Shown: piece by piece, positions 1-7,315 of the stretch
How the letters are laid out: the number at the start of each line of letters is the position of its first letter
How positions within the stretch are numbered: the first letter of the stretch is position 1
Assembly (NCBI RefSeq): GCF_947496775.1
Contig: NZ_CANMDU010000009.1
Location: forward strand, 62,001 to 126,000
From: an uncultured Maribacter sp.
GTDB taxonomy: Bacteria > Bacteroidota > Bacteroidia > Flavobacteriales > Flavobacteriaceae
Direction of reading: 5' to 3'
Length of the DNA stretch: 64,000 nucleotides
The notes under the pieces: generated by a model
Seen by the model: only the letters and a program-made list of their open reading frames with translations
What the model was told of the DNA's origin: nothing
Database searches by the model: none
Program-made: the position numbers and the translations under genes

Positions 1-2132
1 TTGCCTTGTTAGGGGATTATAGTGTAAAAATTAAGGATCAGGTATTGGCATATGGGGAGTTAATTTCGGCCAAGCTTATTACAAAATTACTTATAGGGAA
101 AGGAGTGAAAGCTCAATTGATGGATTCTAGAGATTTAATCAAGACAGATGATAATTTTGGGGATGCCAGTGTGTTAGAAGCTATTTCTAAAGAAAATGTG
201 GTACGGGAATTTGCTTTATTGCCTAAAGGAACAGTGCCCGTGTTTACAGGTTTTATAGCGTCTACTTTAGATGGGCAAACTACAACACTAGGAAGAAATG
301 GCAGTAATTATTCCGCTGCTTTATTGGCTAATTTTTTAGATGCAGGAGAGCTTCAAAATTATACGCATGTAGATGGTATTTTTACGGCGAATCCAGATTT
401 TGTGGATGATGCTAAACGAATTTCAGAACTTTCTTATAGTGAGGCTAATGAATTGGCAAATTTTGGGGCAACTATTTTACATGCAAAAACTATTATTCCG
501 TTAATAGAGAAGAATATTCCTTTACGTATTTTAAATACCTTTAATAGTGGCAATGAAGGGACTCTAATAAGTGCTAAAACTAGTAAAGAAGGAATAAAAT
601 CTATCTCGGTAATAGAAAAAGTAGCTTTAATAAACTTAGAAGGAAGAGGTTTGTTAGGCAAGGTAGGAGTAGATGCTCGTATTTTTAAAGCTTTAGGAGA
701 TAGTAATATTAGTGTAAGTATTATTTCGCAAGGTTCTTCAGAGAGGGGAATAGGGCTAGTGGTAGATGCAGATATAGCTCAAAAAGCAAAGCAGGCATTA
801 GACAGAGAGTTTACACATGATTATACCTCTAAGGATGTAAATAGAATTACAGTAGTTCGGGATGTTTCGGTTATATCTATAGTTGGGCAAGATTTAAGTT
901 CGTTTCATAAACCATACAATTCTTTAATAAAGAATCAGATTATTCCATTGTTGTTTAATAATACAGTTACTGGTAAAAATGTGAGTTTGGTTGTAAAGAA
1001 AACAGATTTGCATAAGGCATTGAACGTAATGCATAGTCAGGTTTTTGGAATAAGTAAGAAAGTGAATATTGCTGTTTTTGGACATGGAAATGTCGGAGGT
1101 ACATTGGTAGATCAAATATTAAAATCTGCTAAAAATATTGACAAAAGGAAAGGGCTAGATCTTAGAGTGTTTGCTGTCGCAAATTCTAAAAAAGTGCTTT
1201 TAAATAAAAAAGGAGTTTCTAAAAATTGGAAATCCTTAATCAATGAAAAAGGGGAAGCGTATACCATAGATACCATTTTTGATTTTGCTAAGAGGCATCA
1301 TTTAGAAAATTTAATAGTAGTAGATAATACCGCGAGTGAAGATTTTGTAGCGTATTATTTTGATTTTGTAGAAAATGGATTCGACATTGTTTCGTCAAAC
1401 AAAATAGCAAATACTTTAGGTTTTGATTATTACCAGCTTTTAAGAGAAGAGTTAGTTAAAAATCAAAAACAATATTTATATGAGACTAATGTAGGTGCAG
1501 GTTTACCATTAATAGATACTATTAAACTATTGCATTTGTCTGGAGAAAATATAACCAGAATTAAAGGTGTTTTTTCGGGTTCATTAAGTTATATATTCAA
1601 TACTTTTTCAGAGGTAAATGTTCCTTTTTCGGCAATTTTAATAGATGCTATGAAAAAAGGATTTACAGAGCCGGATCCTAGAGAAGATTTGTCAGGGAAT
1701 GATGTAGGTAGAAAATTGTTGATTTTAGCAAGAGAATTAGAGTTGAGTAATGAATTTACCGATGTTAAAATTCAGAATCTTATACCAGAATTATTACAAA
1801 GTGGAGATACGAAACACTTTTTAGATAATCTGGATATGTTAGATGAGACGTTTAATCAGATAAAGAAAAATCAAAAACCGGATCACGTATTACGTTATGT
1901 GGGAGATTTGCATGGAAACCTTCAAGAAGAAAAAGGAGTTTTAGATGTAAAGTTAATCTCTGTTCCTAAAGAAAGTGCTTTAGGGCAAATAAAAGGGTCG
2001 GATTCTATTATAGAAATTTACACAGAATCCTATGGAGAAAATCCATTGGTTATCCAAGGAGCAGGAGCAGGAGCAGCAGTAACAGCAAGAGGCGTTTTTG
2101 GTGATATTTTAAGAATTGTAGAAAAGAATTAG
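1..2132 (+). CDS. thrA: Bifunctional aspartokinase / homoserine dehydrogenase (5' partial)
   Basis: This enzyme catalyses the first step (aspartate phosphorylation) and third step (homoserine formation) of the aspartate pathway to threonine and methionine. The frame is open to the left edge, so the true start lies outside; compared with the roughly 820-residue family about 100 residues are missing. The visible part shows the kinase segment with TTTLGRNGSNYSAALLA near residues 93-109, then ACT-type regulatory regions (about 205-350), then the dehydrogenase with its Rossmann motif VFGHGNVGG near 357-365 and the catalytic segment DLSGNDVGRKLLILARE. The sulfhydrylase gene follows 4 bp after the stop, so the two probably form one methionine/threonine operon. 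Identification is firm; only the start is unknown. Confidence 0.95.
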   Translation, partial: ALLGDYSVKIKDQVLAYGELISAKLITKLLIGKGVKAQLMDSRDLIKTDDNFGDASVLEAISKENVVREFALLPKGTVPVFTGFIASTLDGQTTTLGRNGSNYSAALLANFLDAGELQNYTHVDGIFTANPDFVDDAKRISELSYSEANELANFGATILHAKTIIPLIEKNIPLRILNTFNSGNEGTLISAKTSKEGIKSISVIEKVALINLEGRGLLGKVGVDARIFKALGDSNISVSIISQGSSERGIGLVVDADIAQKAKQALDREFTHDYTSKDVNRITVVRDVSVISIVGQDLSSFHKPYNSLIKNQIIPLLFNNTVTGKNVSLVVKKTDLHKALNVMHSQVFGISKKVNIAVFGHGNVGGTLVDQILKSAKNIDKRKGLDLRVFAVANSKKVLLNKKGVSKNWKSLINEKGEAYTIDTIFDFAKRHHLENLIVVDNTASEDFVAYYFDFVENGFDIVSSNKIANTLGFDYYQLLREELVKNQKQYLYETNVGAGLPLIDTIKLLHLSGENITRIKGVFSGSLSYIFNTFSEVNVPFSAILIDAMKKGFTEPDPREDLSGNDVGRKLLILARELELSNEFTDVKIQNLIPELLQSGDTKHFLDNLDMLDETFNQIKKNQKPDHVLRYVGDLHGNLQEEKGVLDVKLISVPKESALGQIKGSDSIIEIYTESYGENPLVIQGAGAGAAVTARGVFGDILRIVEKN

Positions 2133-2136
2133 TTAG

Positions 2137-3297
2137 ATGAAAAAATTTGAAACAGAAGCGATAAGAACACAAACGGAACGTTCTCAGTTTTTAGAACATT
2201 CTACCCCAATGTATCTAACATCTAGTTTTGTGTTTGAGGATGCGGAGGATATGAGAGCTTCTTTCGCAGAAGAAAAAGAGCGCAATATTTATTCTAGATA
2301 TTCTAACCCTACTTCGAATGAATTTATAGAAAAAATTTGCAAGATGGAAGGCGCGGAAAGCGGATTCGCATTTGCTTCTGGTATGGCAGCAGTATTTTCA
2401 ACCCTAGCAGCGTTAGTGGATACGGGTGATCATATTCTTTCTGCTAGAAGTATATTTGGATCCACACATACATTGTTTACTAAGTTTTTGCCAAAGTGGG
2501 GGGTAACAAGTAGTTATTTTCCTATTGATGATTTGGATGCAGCAGAGAAAATGATTACGTCTAAAACTAAAATTATTTATGCAGAATCACCTACCAATCC
2601 AGGAGTAGATGTTTTAGACTTAGAGAAGTTAGGGGAAATAGCCAAAAAGCATAAGTTAATTTTTATTGTAGATAACTGTTTTGCAAGCCCATATTTACAG
2701 CAACCTATAAAATTTGGTGCAGATTTAGTGATACATTCTGGAACCAAATTAATGGATGGGCAAGGCAGAGTTTTAGCAGGAGTAACTGTAGGTAGTGCAG
2801 ATTTAGTAGATAAGGTATACCGCTTTGCAAGAATCACAGGGCCGGCATTGTCTCCATTTAACGCCTGGGTATTAACTAAGAGTTTAGAAACTTTGGCAAT
2901 ACGTGTAGACCGTCATTGCGAAAATGCATTGAAATTGGCAGAATTTTTAGAGGGGCACCCCAAAGTAAGTTGGGTAAAATATCCTTTTTTAAAATCGCAT
3001 CCAATGTATACGGTTGCCAAAAAGCAAATGAAAGCAGGAGGTAGTATTGTTGCTTTTGAGGTAAAAGGAGGACTAAAGGCAGGTAAAAAGTTTTTTGATA
3101 GTATTAAGATGCTTTCCCTATCAGCAAATCTTGGAGATTCTCGAAGTATTGTAACCCACCCGGCCTCTACAACACACAGTAAGCTTTCTGTTGAGGATCG
3201 TTTAGAATCTGGCATAACCGATGGTTCTGTACGTGTATCTGTGGGGTTAGAACATATTGATGATATTATAGCCGATATTGAGCAGGCGCTTGGATAA
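2137..3297 (+). CDS. metZ: O-succinylhomoserine (or O-acetylhomoserine) sulfhydrylase, MetZ type
   Basis: PLP enzyme of the Cys/Met-metabolism (gamma-family) fold that replaces the acyl group of acylated homoserine with sulfide to give homocysteine. It has 386 residues, normal for the family. The Schiff-base lysine is K204 in HSGTKLMDGQGR, and D179 in IVDN would hold the pyridine nitrogen. The LMDGQGR sequence after the lysine resembles MetZ rather than cystathionine gamma-synthase. The gene starts 4 bp after the aspartokinase/homoserine dehydrogenase gene, placing it in the same transcript, and the sulfate-reduction genes follow downstream, consistent with direct sulfhydrylation. Whether the acyl group is succinyl or acetyl cannot be read from the sequence. 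Confidence 0.88.
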   Translation: MKKFETEAIRTQTERSQFLEHSTPMYLTSSFVFEDAEDMRASFAEEKERNIYSRYSNPTSNEFIEKICKMEGAESGFAFASGMAAVFSTLAALVDTGDHILSARSIFGSTHTLFTKFLPKWGVTSSYFPIDDLDAAEKMITSKTKIIYAESPTNPGVDVLDLEKLGEIAKKHKLIFIVDNCFASPYLQQPIKFGADLVIHSGTKLMDGQGRVLAGVTVGSADLVDKVYRFARITGPALSPFNAWVLTKSLETLAIRVDRHCENALKLAEFLEGHPKVSWVKYPFLKSHPMYTVAKKQMKAGGSIVAFEVKGGLKAGKKFFDSIKMLSLSANLGDSRSIVTHPASTTHSKLSVEDRLESGITDGSVRVSVGLEHIDDIIADIEQALG

Positions 3298-3312
3298 TGT
3301 ACTGGGGTATTT

Positions 3313-3337
3313 AGTCTATTAAAATAGTATAGTATAT
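3313..3337. promoter_or_regulatory. Possible Rrf2 autoregulatory site
   Basis: The short interval before the Rrf2 gene contains CTATTAAAATAG followed by GTATAGTATATG. Its first eight bases match the start of the repeated element found upstream of DUF2061 (CTATTAAA), and it has CTATT/AATAG arms. Rrf2 regulators often control their own gene. This is inferred from the resemblance alone. Confidence 0.3.
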
Positions 3338-3352
3338 GACTCGCAATTTCCC

Positions 3353-3360
3353 TATCTTCG
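3353..3360 (+). promoter_or_regulatory. Putative -7 promoter box of the Rrf2 gene
   Basis: TATCTTCG matches the Bacteroidetes -7 consensus TAnnTTTG at all but one position. It ends only 4 bp before the ATG, so the transcript would have almost no leader. No clear -33 TTG is placed at the normal distance. Confidence 0.33.
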
Positions 3361-3364
3361 TACT

Positions 3365-3775
3365 ATGCTATCTAAAAAAACAAAATACGGACTAAAAGCG
3401 CTTAGTTTTTTAGCTACTCAAAAGGATAAAGATCCTGTACAAATAGCAGAGATAGCCAAGCAAGAAAATATTTCTCAAAAATTTTTGGAAAGTATTTTAC
3501 TTACGTTAAAGAGAAATGGGTTTTTAGGATCTAAGAAAGGAAAAGGCGGAGGATACTACTTACTAAAAGAGCCAAAAGAGATTTTAATGACTGATGTTAT
3601 GAGGGTGCTAGAAGGTCCTATTGCTATGGTGCCTTGTGTGAGTCTTAATTTCTACGAAAAATGTGAGGACTGCCCAAATGAGCACACCTGCTCGGTTAAT
3701 AAATTAATGCTGCAAATAAGAGATAGTACCCTGCAAGTTTATCGTAACAATACCTTGGCAGATATCCTTAATTAG
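3365..3775 (+). CDS. Rrf2-family transcriptional regulator, probably of sulfur assimilation
   Basis: A 136-residue winged-helix regulator that begins with the family signature MLSKKTKYGLKALSFLA. Residues 28-68 form the DNA-binding helix-turn-helix and wing (ISQKFLESILLTLKRNGFLGSKKGKGGGYYL). Four cysteines, C91, C100, C103 and C109, sit where IscR/NsrR relatives bind an Fe-S cluster, although the spacing differs from IscR. It lies directly upstream of the sulfate-reduction operon, so a role as a sensor of cysteine or Fe-S status controlling those genes is likely, by analogy with CymR/IscR. The effector is unknown. It has its own short promoter region and does not overlap its neighbours. Confidence 0.85.
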   Translation: MLSKKTKYGLKALSFLATQKDKDPVQIAEIAKQENISQKFLESILLTLKRNGFLGSKKGKGGGYYLLKEPKEILMTDVMRVLEGPIAMVPCVSLNFYEKCEDCPNEHTCSVNKLMLQIRDSTLQVYRNNTLADILN

Positions 3776-3877
3776 GTCATCTAGAAATATTTATTGGAAA
3801 TTTAAGAGTGTTTTATTTTTGGATTTTGAGCTTTTTTAGTTCATTATTCTTGATCGTTTAAGCTTTTTTTTATTAAT

Positions 3878-3980
3878 CTACTAAATCGATAGGGTAAAAG
3901 TAATATTAGTAAATTATTAACGTCTTAGATTAAAATATAATATTACTTTTGATTATCCTATTAAATCTATAGGGTAATAG
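3878..3980. promoter_or_regulatory. Regulatory region of the sulfate-reduction operon: 23-bp direct repeat with nested inverted repeat
   Basis: Two copies of a 23-bp element lie at 3878-3900 and 3958-3980 and differ at three positions; the shared core is TAAATC then ATAGGGTAA. The second copy contains CCTAT-N7-ATAGG, an Rrf2-like palindrome. Between the copies is a perfect 13-bp inverted repeat (AAAAGTAATATTA at 3896-3908, complement at 3938-3950). The right arm overlaps a -7 box, TACTTTTG at 3944-3951, so the second 23-bp element would cover the transcription start. This is a good candidate operator for the neighbouring Rrf2 regulator; binding is inferred. Confidence 0.6.
3944..3951 (+). promoter_or_regulatory. 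-7 promoter box of the DUF2061-cysHDN operon
   Basis: TACTTTTG is an exact match to TAnnTTTG. The predicted start near 3958 gives a leader of about 38 nt before the DUF2061 ATG. No clear -33 TTG was found at the usual distance, which would fit a promoter under regulator control. Confidence 0.5.
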
Positions 3981-3995
3981 AAAAACAATAATTTA

Positions 3996-4259
3996 ATGAT
4001 TGCTGACCAGTTGATTTTAGATAAAAATGCCACTAAAAGTAAGTTTGATGAGGATAAGAAATCAGAAAAACCAATTCGTAGTGTTGCAAAGGCGTTAAGT
4101 TGGAGAGTTATAGGTACGTTAGATACTTTAATTGTTTCTTATATTTTAACAGGTAAAATATCTGTAGCAGCTTCTATTGCATCTATCGATTTTATAACAA
4201 AAATGATATTGTATTTTTTCCATGAACGTATTTGGAATGGAATAAAATGGGGCAAATAA
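3996..4259 (+). CDS. DUF2061 small membrane protein
   Basis: An 87-residue protein of the DUF2061 family. After a charged N-terminal 25 residues it shows the family core SVAKALSWRVIGTLDTLIVSYILTG (first membrane segment) and then ASIDFITKMILYFFHERIW (second membrane segment and the HERxW signature). DUF2061 proteins are repeatedly found beside or fused to sulfate-assimilation enzymes, and this one is the first gene of the cysH-cysD-cysN operon, 14 bp before cysH. Its biochemical role is not established; involvement in sulfate or sulfite handling at the membrane is only inferred from context. Confidence 0.82.
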   Translation: MIADQLILDKNATKSKFDEDKKSEKPIRSVAKALSWRVIGTLDTLIVSYILTGKISVAASIASIDFITKMILYFFHERIWNGIKWGK

Positions 4260-4273
4260 ATAAGAAAAGTATA

Positions 4274-4897
4274 ATGAAATATACAGAAGATGTATTAGTA
4301 GAATGGAACAAAAAGTTCGCAGAAGCATCTCCGAGTGAGATTGTTTCTTGGGCTTTAGAGCATGCAGATAATGCTGTGGTTACTACTAATTTTAGACCTT
4401 ATGAGGTTAATATTTTGCACGCCGTAACAGTCGTTGATAAAGATACCAAAGTTATTTGGTGTGATACCGGCTACAATACTCCAAACACGTATAAGCATGC
4501 GGAAGAGTTAATAGATACATTGGGTTTAAACATACATTTGTATGTTCCCAAGCAGACATCTTCTCATAGAGATGCGGTAATGGGAATACCTGGCATTGAG
4601 GATCCAAACCATGCAATTTTCACAGAACAAGTAAAATTAGAGCCATTTGGTAGGGCTATGCAAGAGCATAAGCCAGATGTTTGGTTTACGAATTTAAGAA
4701 AAGGGCAAACAGCATTGCGTAATACGTTAGATATTTTTAGTGTAAGCAAAGACGGAGTATTAAAAGTAAGTCCTTTTTATCATTGGGAAGATGCGCAATT
4801 AGATGCGTATTTAGAAGAACATAAATTACCCAATGAGCATAAATATTTTGATCCAACAAAAGTTTTAGAAAATAGAGAGTGTGGATTACACACCTAA
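4274..4897 (+). CDS. cysH: Phosphoadenylyl-sulfate / adenylyl-sulfate reductase (CysH family)
   Basis: This enzyme reduces activated sulfate (PAPS or APS) to sulfite with thioredoxin. The start chosen is the ATG at 4274; an earlier in-frame ATG at 4232 would run into DUF2061 and lacks family similarity. The 207 residues end in the catalytic motif RECGLHT with C203. The nucleotide-binding region is at 33-75 (VVTTNFRP, WCDTGYNTP). The segment TNLRKGQTALR (139-149) resembles the PAPS-reductase version; the CC and CxxC ligands of iron-sulfur APS reductases are absent, and only C63 and C203 exist. No APS kinase is encoded in the window, so the substrate remains open. cysD follows 11 bp downstream. 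Confidence 0.9.
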   Translation: MKYTEDVLVEWNKKFAEASPSEIVSWALEHADNAVVTTNFRPYEVNILHAVTVVDKDTKVIWCDTGYNTPNTYKHAEELIDTLGLNIHLYVPKQTSSHRDAVMGIPGIEDPNHAIFTEQVKLEPFGRAMQEHKPDVWFTNLRKGQTALRNTLDIFSVSKDGVLKVSPFYHWEDAQLDAYLEEHKLPNEHKYFDPTKVLENRECGLHT

Positions 4898-4908
4898 AAA
4901 TATAAAAG

Positions 4909-5808
4909 ATGAAAGATACATCACATGTTAATGCATTAGAAAATGAAGCCATTTATATTTTTAGAGAAGTGGCCGCTCAATTTGAGAAACCAGTATTGTT
5001 ATTCTCCGGAGGTAAGGACTCTATCACATTGGTGCGTTTAGCACAAAAGGCATTTTGGCCAGCTAAAATTCCTTTTCCTTTAATGCATATTGATACAGGA
5101 CATAATTTCCCTGAGACAATAGAATTTAGAGATAGATTGGTAAAAGAACTTGGGTTAGAACTTATTGTTCGTAACGTACAAGATTCTATTGATCAAGGAA
5201 AAGTAAAAGAAGAATCAGGGAGATATTCTAGTAGAAATTCTTTGCAAACCACAACTTTGTTAGATGCTATTGAAGAATTTAAATTCGATGCTTGTATAGG
5301 TGGAGCTCGTAGAGATGAAGAAAAAGCAAGAGCAAAAGAGCGTATTTTTTCTGTACGAGATGATTTTGGACAATGGGATGAAAAAAATCAAAGACCAGAA
5401 TTGTTCGATATGTTGAATGGACAAATTGAATTGGGGCAAAATGTCCGTGTTTTTCCAATTTCTAATTGGACAGAATTAGACGTTTGGTCTTATATAGAGA
5501 AGGAAGAAATAGAAATTCCATCGATATACTTTGCGCACAAAAGAAAAATATTCTTAAGAGACGGATTAATCTGGTCGCATTCAGAATTTGTATACCAAGA
5601 GGATGATGAAGAGGTAATAGAGCGTATGGTTCGTTTTAGAACAGTTGGTGATATGAGTTGTACAGCAGCAGTTTTTTCTGATGCAGCAGATATATCATCT
5701 GTAGTACAGGAAATTAGAGATTCTACTATTTCTGAAAGAGGAGCGCGTATTGATGATAAACGTTCTGAGGCAGCAATGGAAAAACGTAAGCAACAAGGAT
5801 ATTTCTAG
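4909..5808 (+). CDS. cysD: Sulfate adenylyltransferase subunit 2
   Basis: Catalytic small subunit of ATP sulfurylase, which adenylates sulfate to APS together with the GTPase CysN. It has 299 residues, the normal length. The PP-loop SGGKDS is at 33-38, and the C-terminal part shows the conserved SHSEFVYQEDDEEVIERMVRFRTVGDMSCT-type region (given here only as a landmark: WSHSEF then RFRTVGD). It follows cysH by 11 bp and precedes cysN by 115 bp. A hairpin lies immediately after its stop codon, so cysN expression may be partly uncoupled from it. Confidence 0.95.
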   Translation: MKDTSHVNALENEAIYIFREVAAQFEKPVLLFSGGKDSITLVRLAQKAFWPAKIPFPLMHIDTGHNFPETIEFRDRLVKELGLELIVRNVQDSIDQGKVKEESGRYSSRNSLQTTTLLDAIEEFKFDACIGGARRDEEKARAKERIFSVRDDFGQWDEKNQRPELFDMLNGQIELGQNVRVFPISNWTELDVWSYIEKEEIEIPSIYFAHKRKIFLRDGLIWSHSEFVYQEDDEEVIERMVRFRTVGDMSCTAAVFSDAADISSVVQEIRDSTISERGARIDDKRSEAAMEKRKQQGYF

Positions 5809-5923
5809 AAATTTGCTAAAGCAAATTTTGTCGCTAGCTCATGGCAGTTAGCCATTAGTGAAAGTTAAACAAATTTAAAATTAGGTAAACAGCCAAAAGC
5901 TAAGAGCCAACAGCATAAAGAAC
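5809..5923. other. cysD-cysN intergenic region with hairpin
   Basis: Directly after the cysD stop, AAATTTGC-TAAA-GCAAATTT (5809-5828) forms an 8-bp stem followed by TTTTG, which could be a weak terminator or an mRNA stability element. The remainder holds short imperfect repeats of GCTA and AGCC words, as in CAGCCAAAAGCTAAGAGCC near 5890-5908. No reading frame or clear promoter was seen. Confidence 0.4.
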
Positions 5924-7171
5924 ATGGATGTACTAAAAATAGCAACAGCAGGTAGTGTAGATGATGGAAAAAGTACTTTAATCGGTAGAATTCTATACGA
6001 TACAAAATCTTTAACAACAGATAAGTTAGAGGCTATTGAAAAAACCAGTAAACAGAAAGGGTATGATTATTTAGATTTCTCTTTAGCAACTGACGGTTTA
6101 GTAGCGGAAAGAGAGCAAGGAATTACAATAGATGTTGCTCATATTTATTTTTCTACAGCAAAGAGAAGTTATATTATCGCAGATACTCCAGGTCATGTGG
6201 AGTATACTCGTAACATGGTAACAGGCGCCTCTACATCACAAGCAGCTATTATTTTAATAGATGCTCGTAAAGGGGTTATAGAGCAAACAAATCGTCATTT
6301 TTTCATCAATAATTTACTTCGAGTAAAAGAGGTTGTTGTTGCGATTAATAAAATGGATTTGGTAGACTATTCTGAGGAAACTTATAATGCTATCAAAGCA
6401 GATTTTGAGCAATTAATGAGTAAAAGAGATTATGAAAATCAGAATATTACATTTATACCTGTAAGTGCACTTAAAGGAGATAATGTGGTAAATAAGACCG
6501 ATGCTATGCCTTGGTATAACGGAGGGACTATATTAGAACATTTAGAGGGGTTAGATTTGGCTGCTGTTTCAAATGCGGGCACACCTAGATTTCCAGTGCA
6601 ATACGTAATTCGCCCTAAAACCGATGAATTTCATGATTTTAGAGGGTTTGCAGGTAAGGTATATGGCGGGGAGTTAAGTGTAGGAGATAATGTAGTTGCA
6701 TTACCATCGCAAACCAAATCAAAAATTAAGGAAATTTATTTTAATGATGAAAAATTCCAAACAGCATCTAGAAGGTCTTCGGTTACTATAACCTTAGAAG
6801 ATGAAATAAATGTTAGTAGAGGAGATATGTTAGTAAAAGAAGGTGATTTACCTACTATAGATAAGCAATTTACAGCAACAATTTCTTGGATGGATTCGCA
6901 AAAATTAGCGGCTGGCAATAAATATGTAATTCAACATGGTGTAAATAAAGTACTAGCCAAGGTGGATCGTGTTCATCATAGAATTAATCCAGATTATTCT
7001 GGTATAGATGAGAGTATAGATGCACTTGGTATGAATGATATAGCCAAAGTAACTTTTAAACTAAATAAGCCAATTTTCTTTGATGCTTTTAAAAATCATA
7101 GAACGAACGGTTCTTTTATTTTAATAGATAGCCAATCTAACAATACGGTTGGGGCGGGTTTTATTCAATAG
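5924..7171 (+). CDS. cysN: Sulfate adenylyltransferase subunit 1 (GTPase)
   Basis: GTP-hydrolysing subunit that drives sulfate adenylation by CysD. It is an EF-Tu-like translation-factor GTPase: G1 GSVDDGKST at 10-18, G3 DTPGH at 86-90, G4 NKMD at 141-144, then two beta-barrel domains (about 225-415). At 415 residues it is CysN alone, without the fused CysC APS-kinase domain found in many bacteria (about 630 residues). The ATG at 5924 starts directly at the conserved MDVLKIATAGSVDDGKST. It is part of the sulfate-reduction cluster. Confidence 0.95.
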   Translation: MDVLKIATAGSVDDGKSTLIGRILYDTKSLTTDKLEAIEKTSKQKGYDYLDFSLATDGLVAEREQGITIDVAHIYFSTAKRSYIIADTPGHVEYTRNMVTGASTSQAAIILIDARKGVIEQTNRHFFINNLLRVKEVVVAINKMDLVDYSEETYNAIKADFEQLMSKRDYENQNITFIPVSALKGDNVVNKTDAMPWYNGGTILEHLEGLDLAAVSNAGTPRFPVQYVIRPKTDEFHDFRGFAGKVYGGELSVGDNVVALPSQTKSKIKEIYFNDEKFQTASRRSSVTITLEDEINVSRGDMLVKEGDLPTIDKQFTATISWMDSQKLAAGNKYVIQHGVNKVLAKVDRVHHRINPDYSGIDESIDALGMNDIAKVTFKLNKPIFFDAFKNHRTNGSFILIDSQSNNTVGAGFIQ

Positions 7172-7207
7172 CCCCTTAACCCTAAATGGGAGAGTTAGCT
7201 AGATTAT

Positions 7208-7237
7208 CCTACAAAAATTAAAATTTTGCAGGTTTTT
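7208..7237 (+). terminator. Hairpin with T-run between cysN and the sulfite reductase gene
   Basis: CCTACAAAA pairs with TTTTGCAGG (one A/C mismatch) around a 7-nt loop and is followed by TTTTT. This could terminate or attenuate transcription inside the cluster. Confidence 0.42.
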
Positions 7238-7281
7238 AAAAATAATAACAACAATACTCTTGCTTTACCCGAGTAAGTGTT

Positions 7282-7307
7282 CCTTCCCTTTGGGGAGGTT
7301 AGGAGGG
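7282..7307 (+). promoter_or_regulatory. GC-rich hairpin and Shine-Dalgarno site before the sulfite reductase gene
   Basis: CCTTCCC/GGGGAGG (7282-7288 and 7292-7298) forms a 7-bp stem with a TTT loop. AGGAGGG follows at 7301-7307, 8 bp before the ATG at 7316. Such a strong ribosome-binding sequence is unusual in this AT-rich window and settles the start. The hairpin may modulate translation or be a repeat remnant. Confidence 0.45.
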
Positions 7308-7315
7308 AATTTTAT

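Noticed and set aside
1-2132. N-terminal truncation of the aspartokinase gene
   Set aside because: The frame is open to the first base of the window, so the missing residues are due to the window edge.
7277-7315. Extended N-terminus of the sulfite reductase from the GTG at 7277
   Set aside because: The extra 13 residues lie in the GC-rich hairpin and Shine-Dalgarno block; the ATG at 7316 is 8 bp after AGGAGGG.
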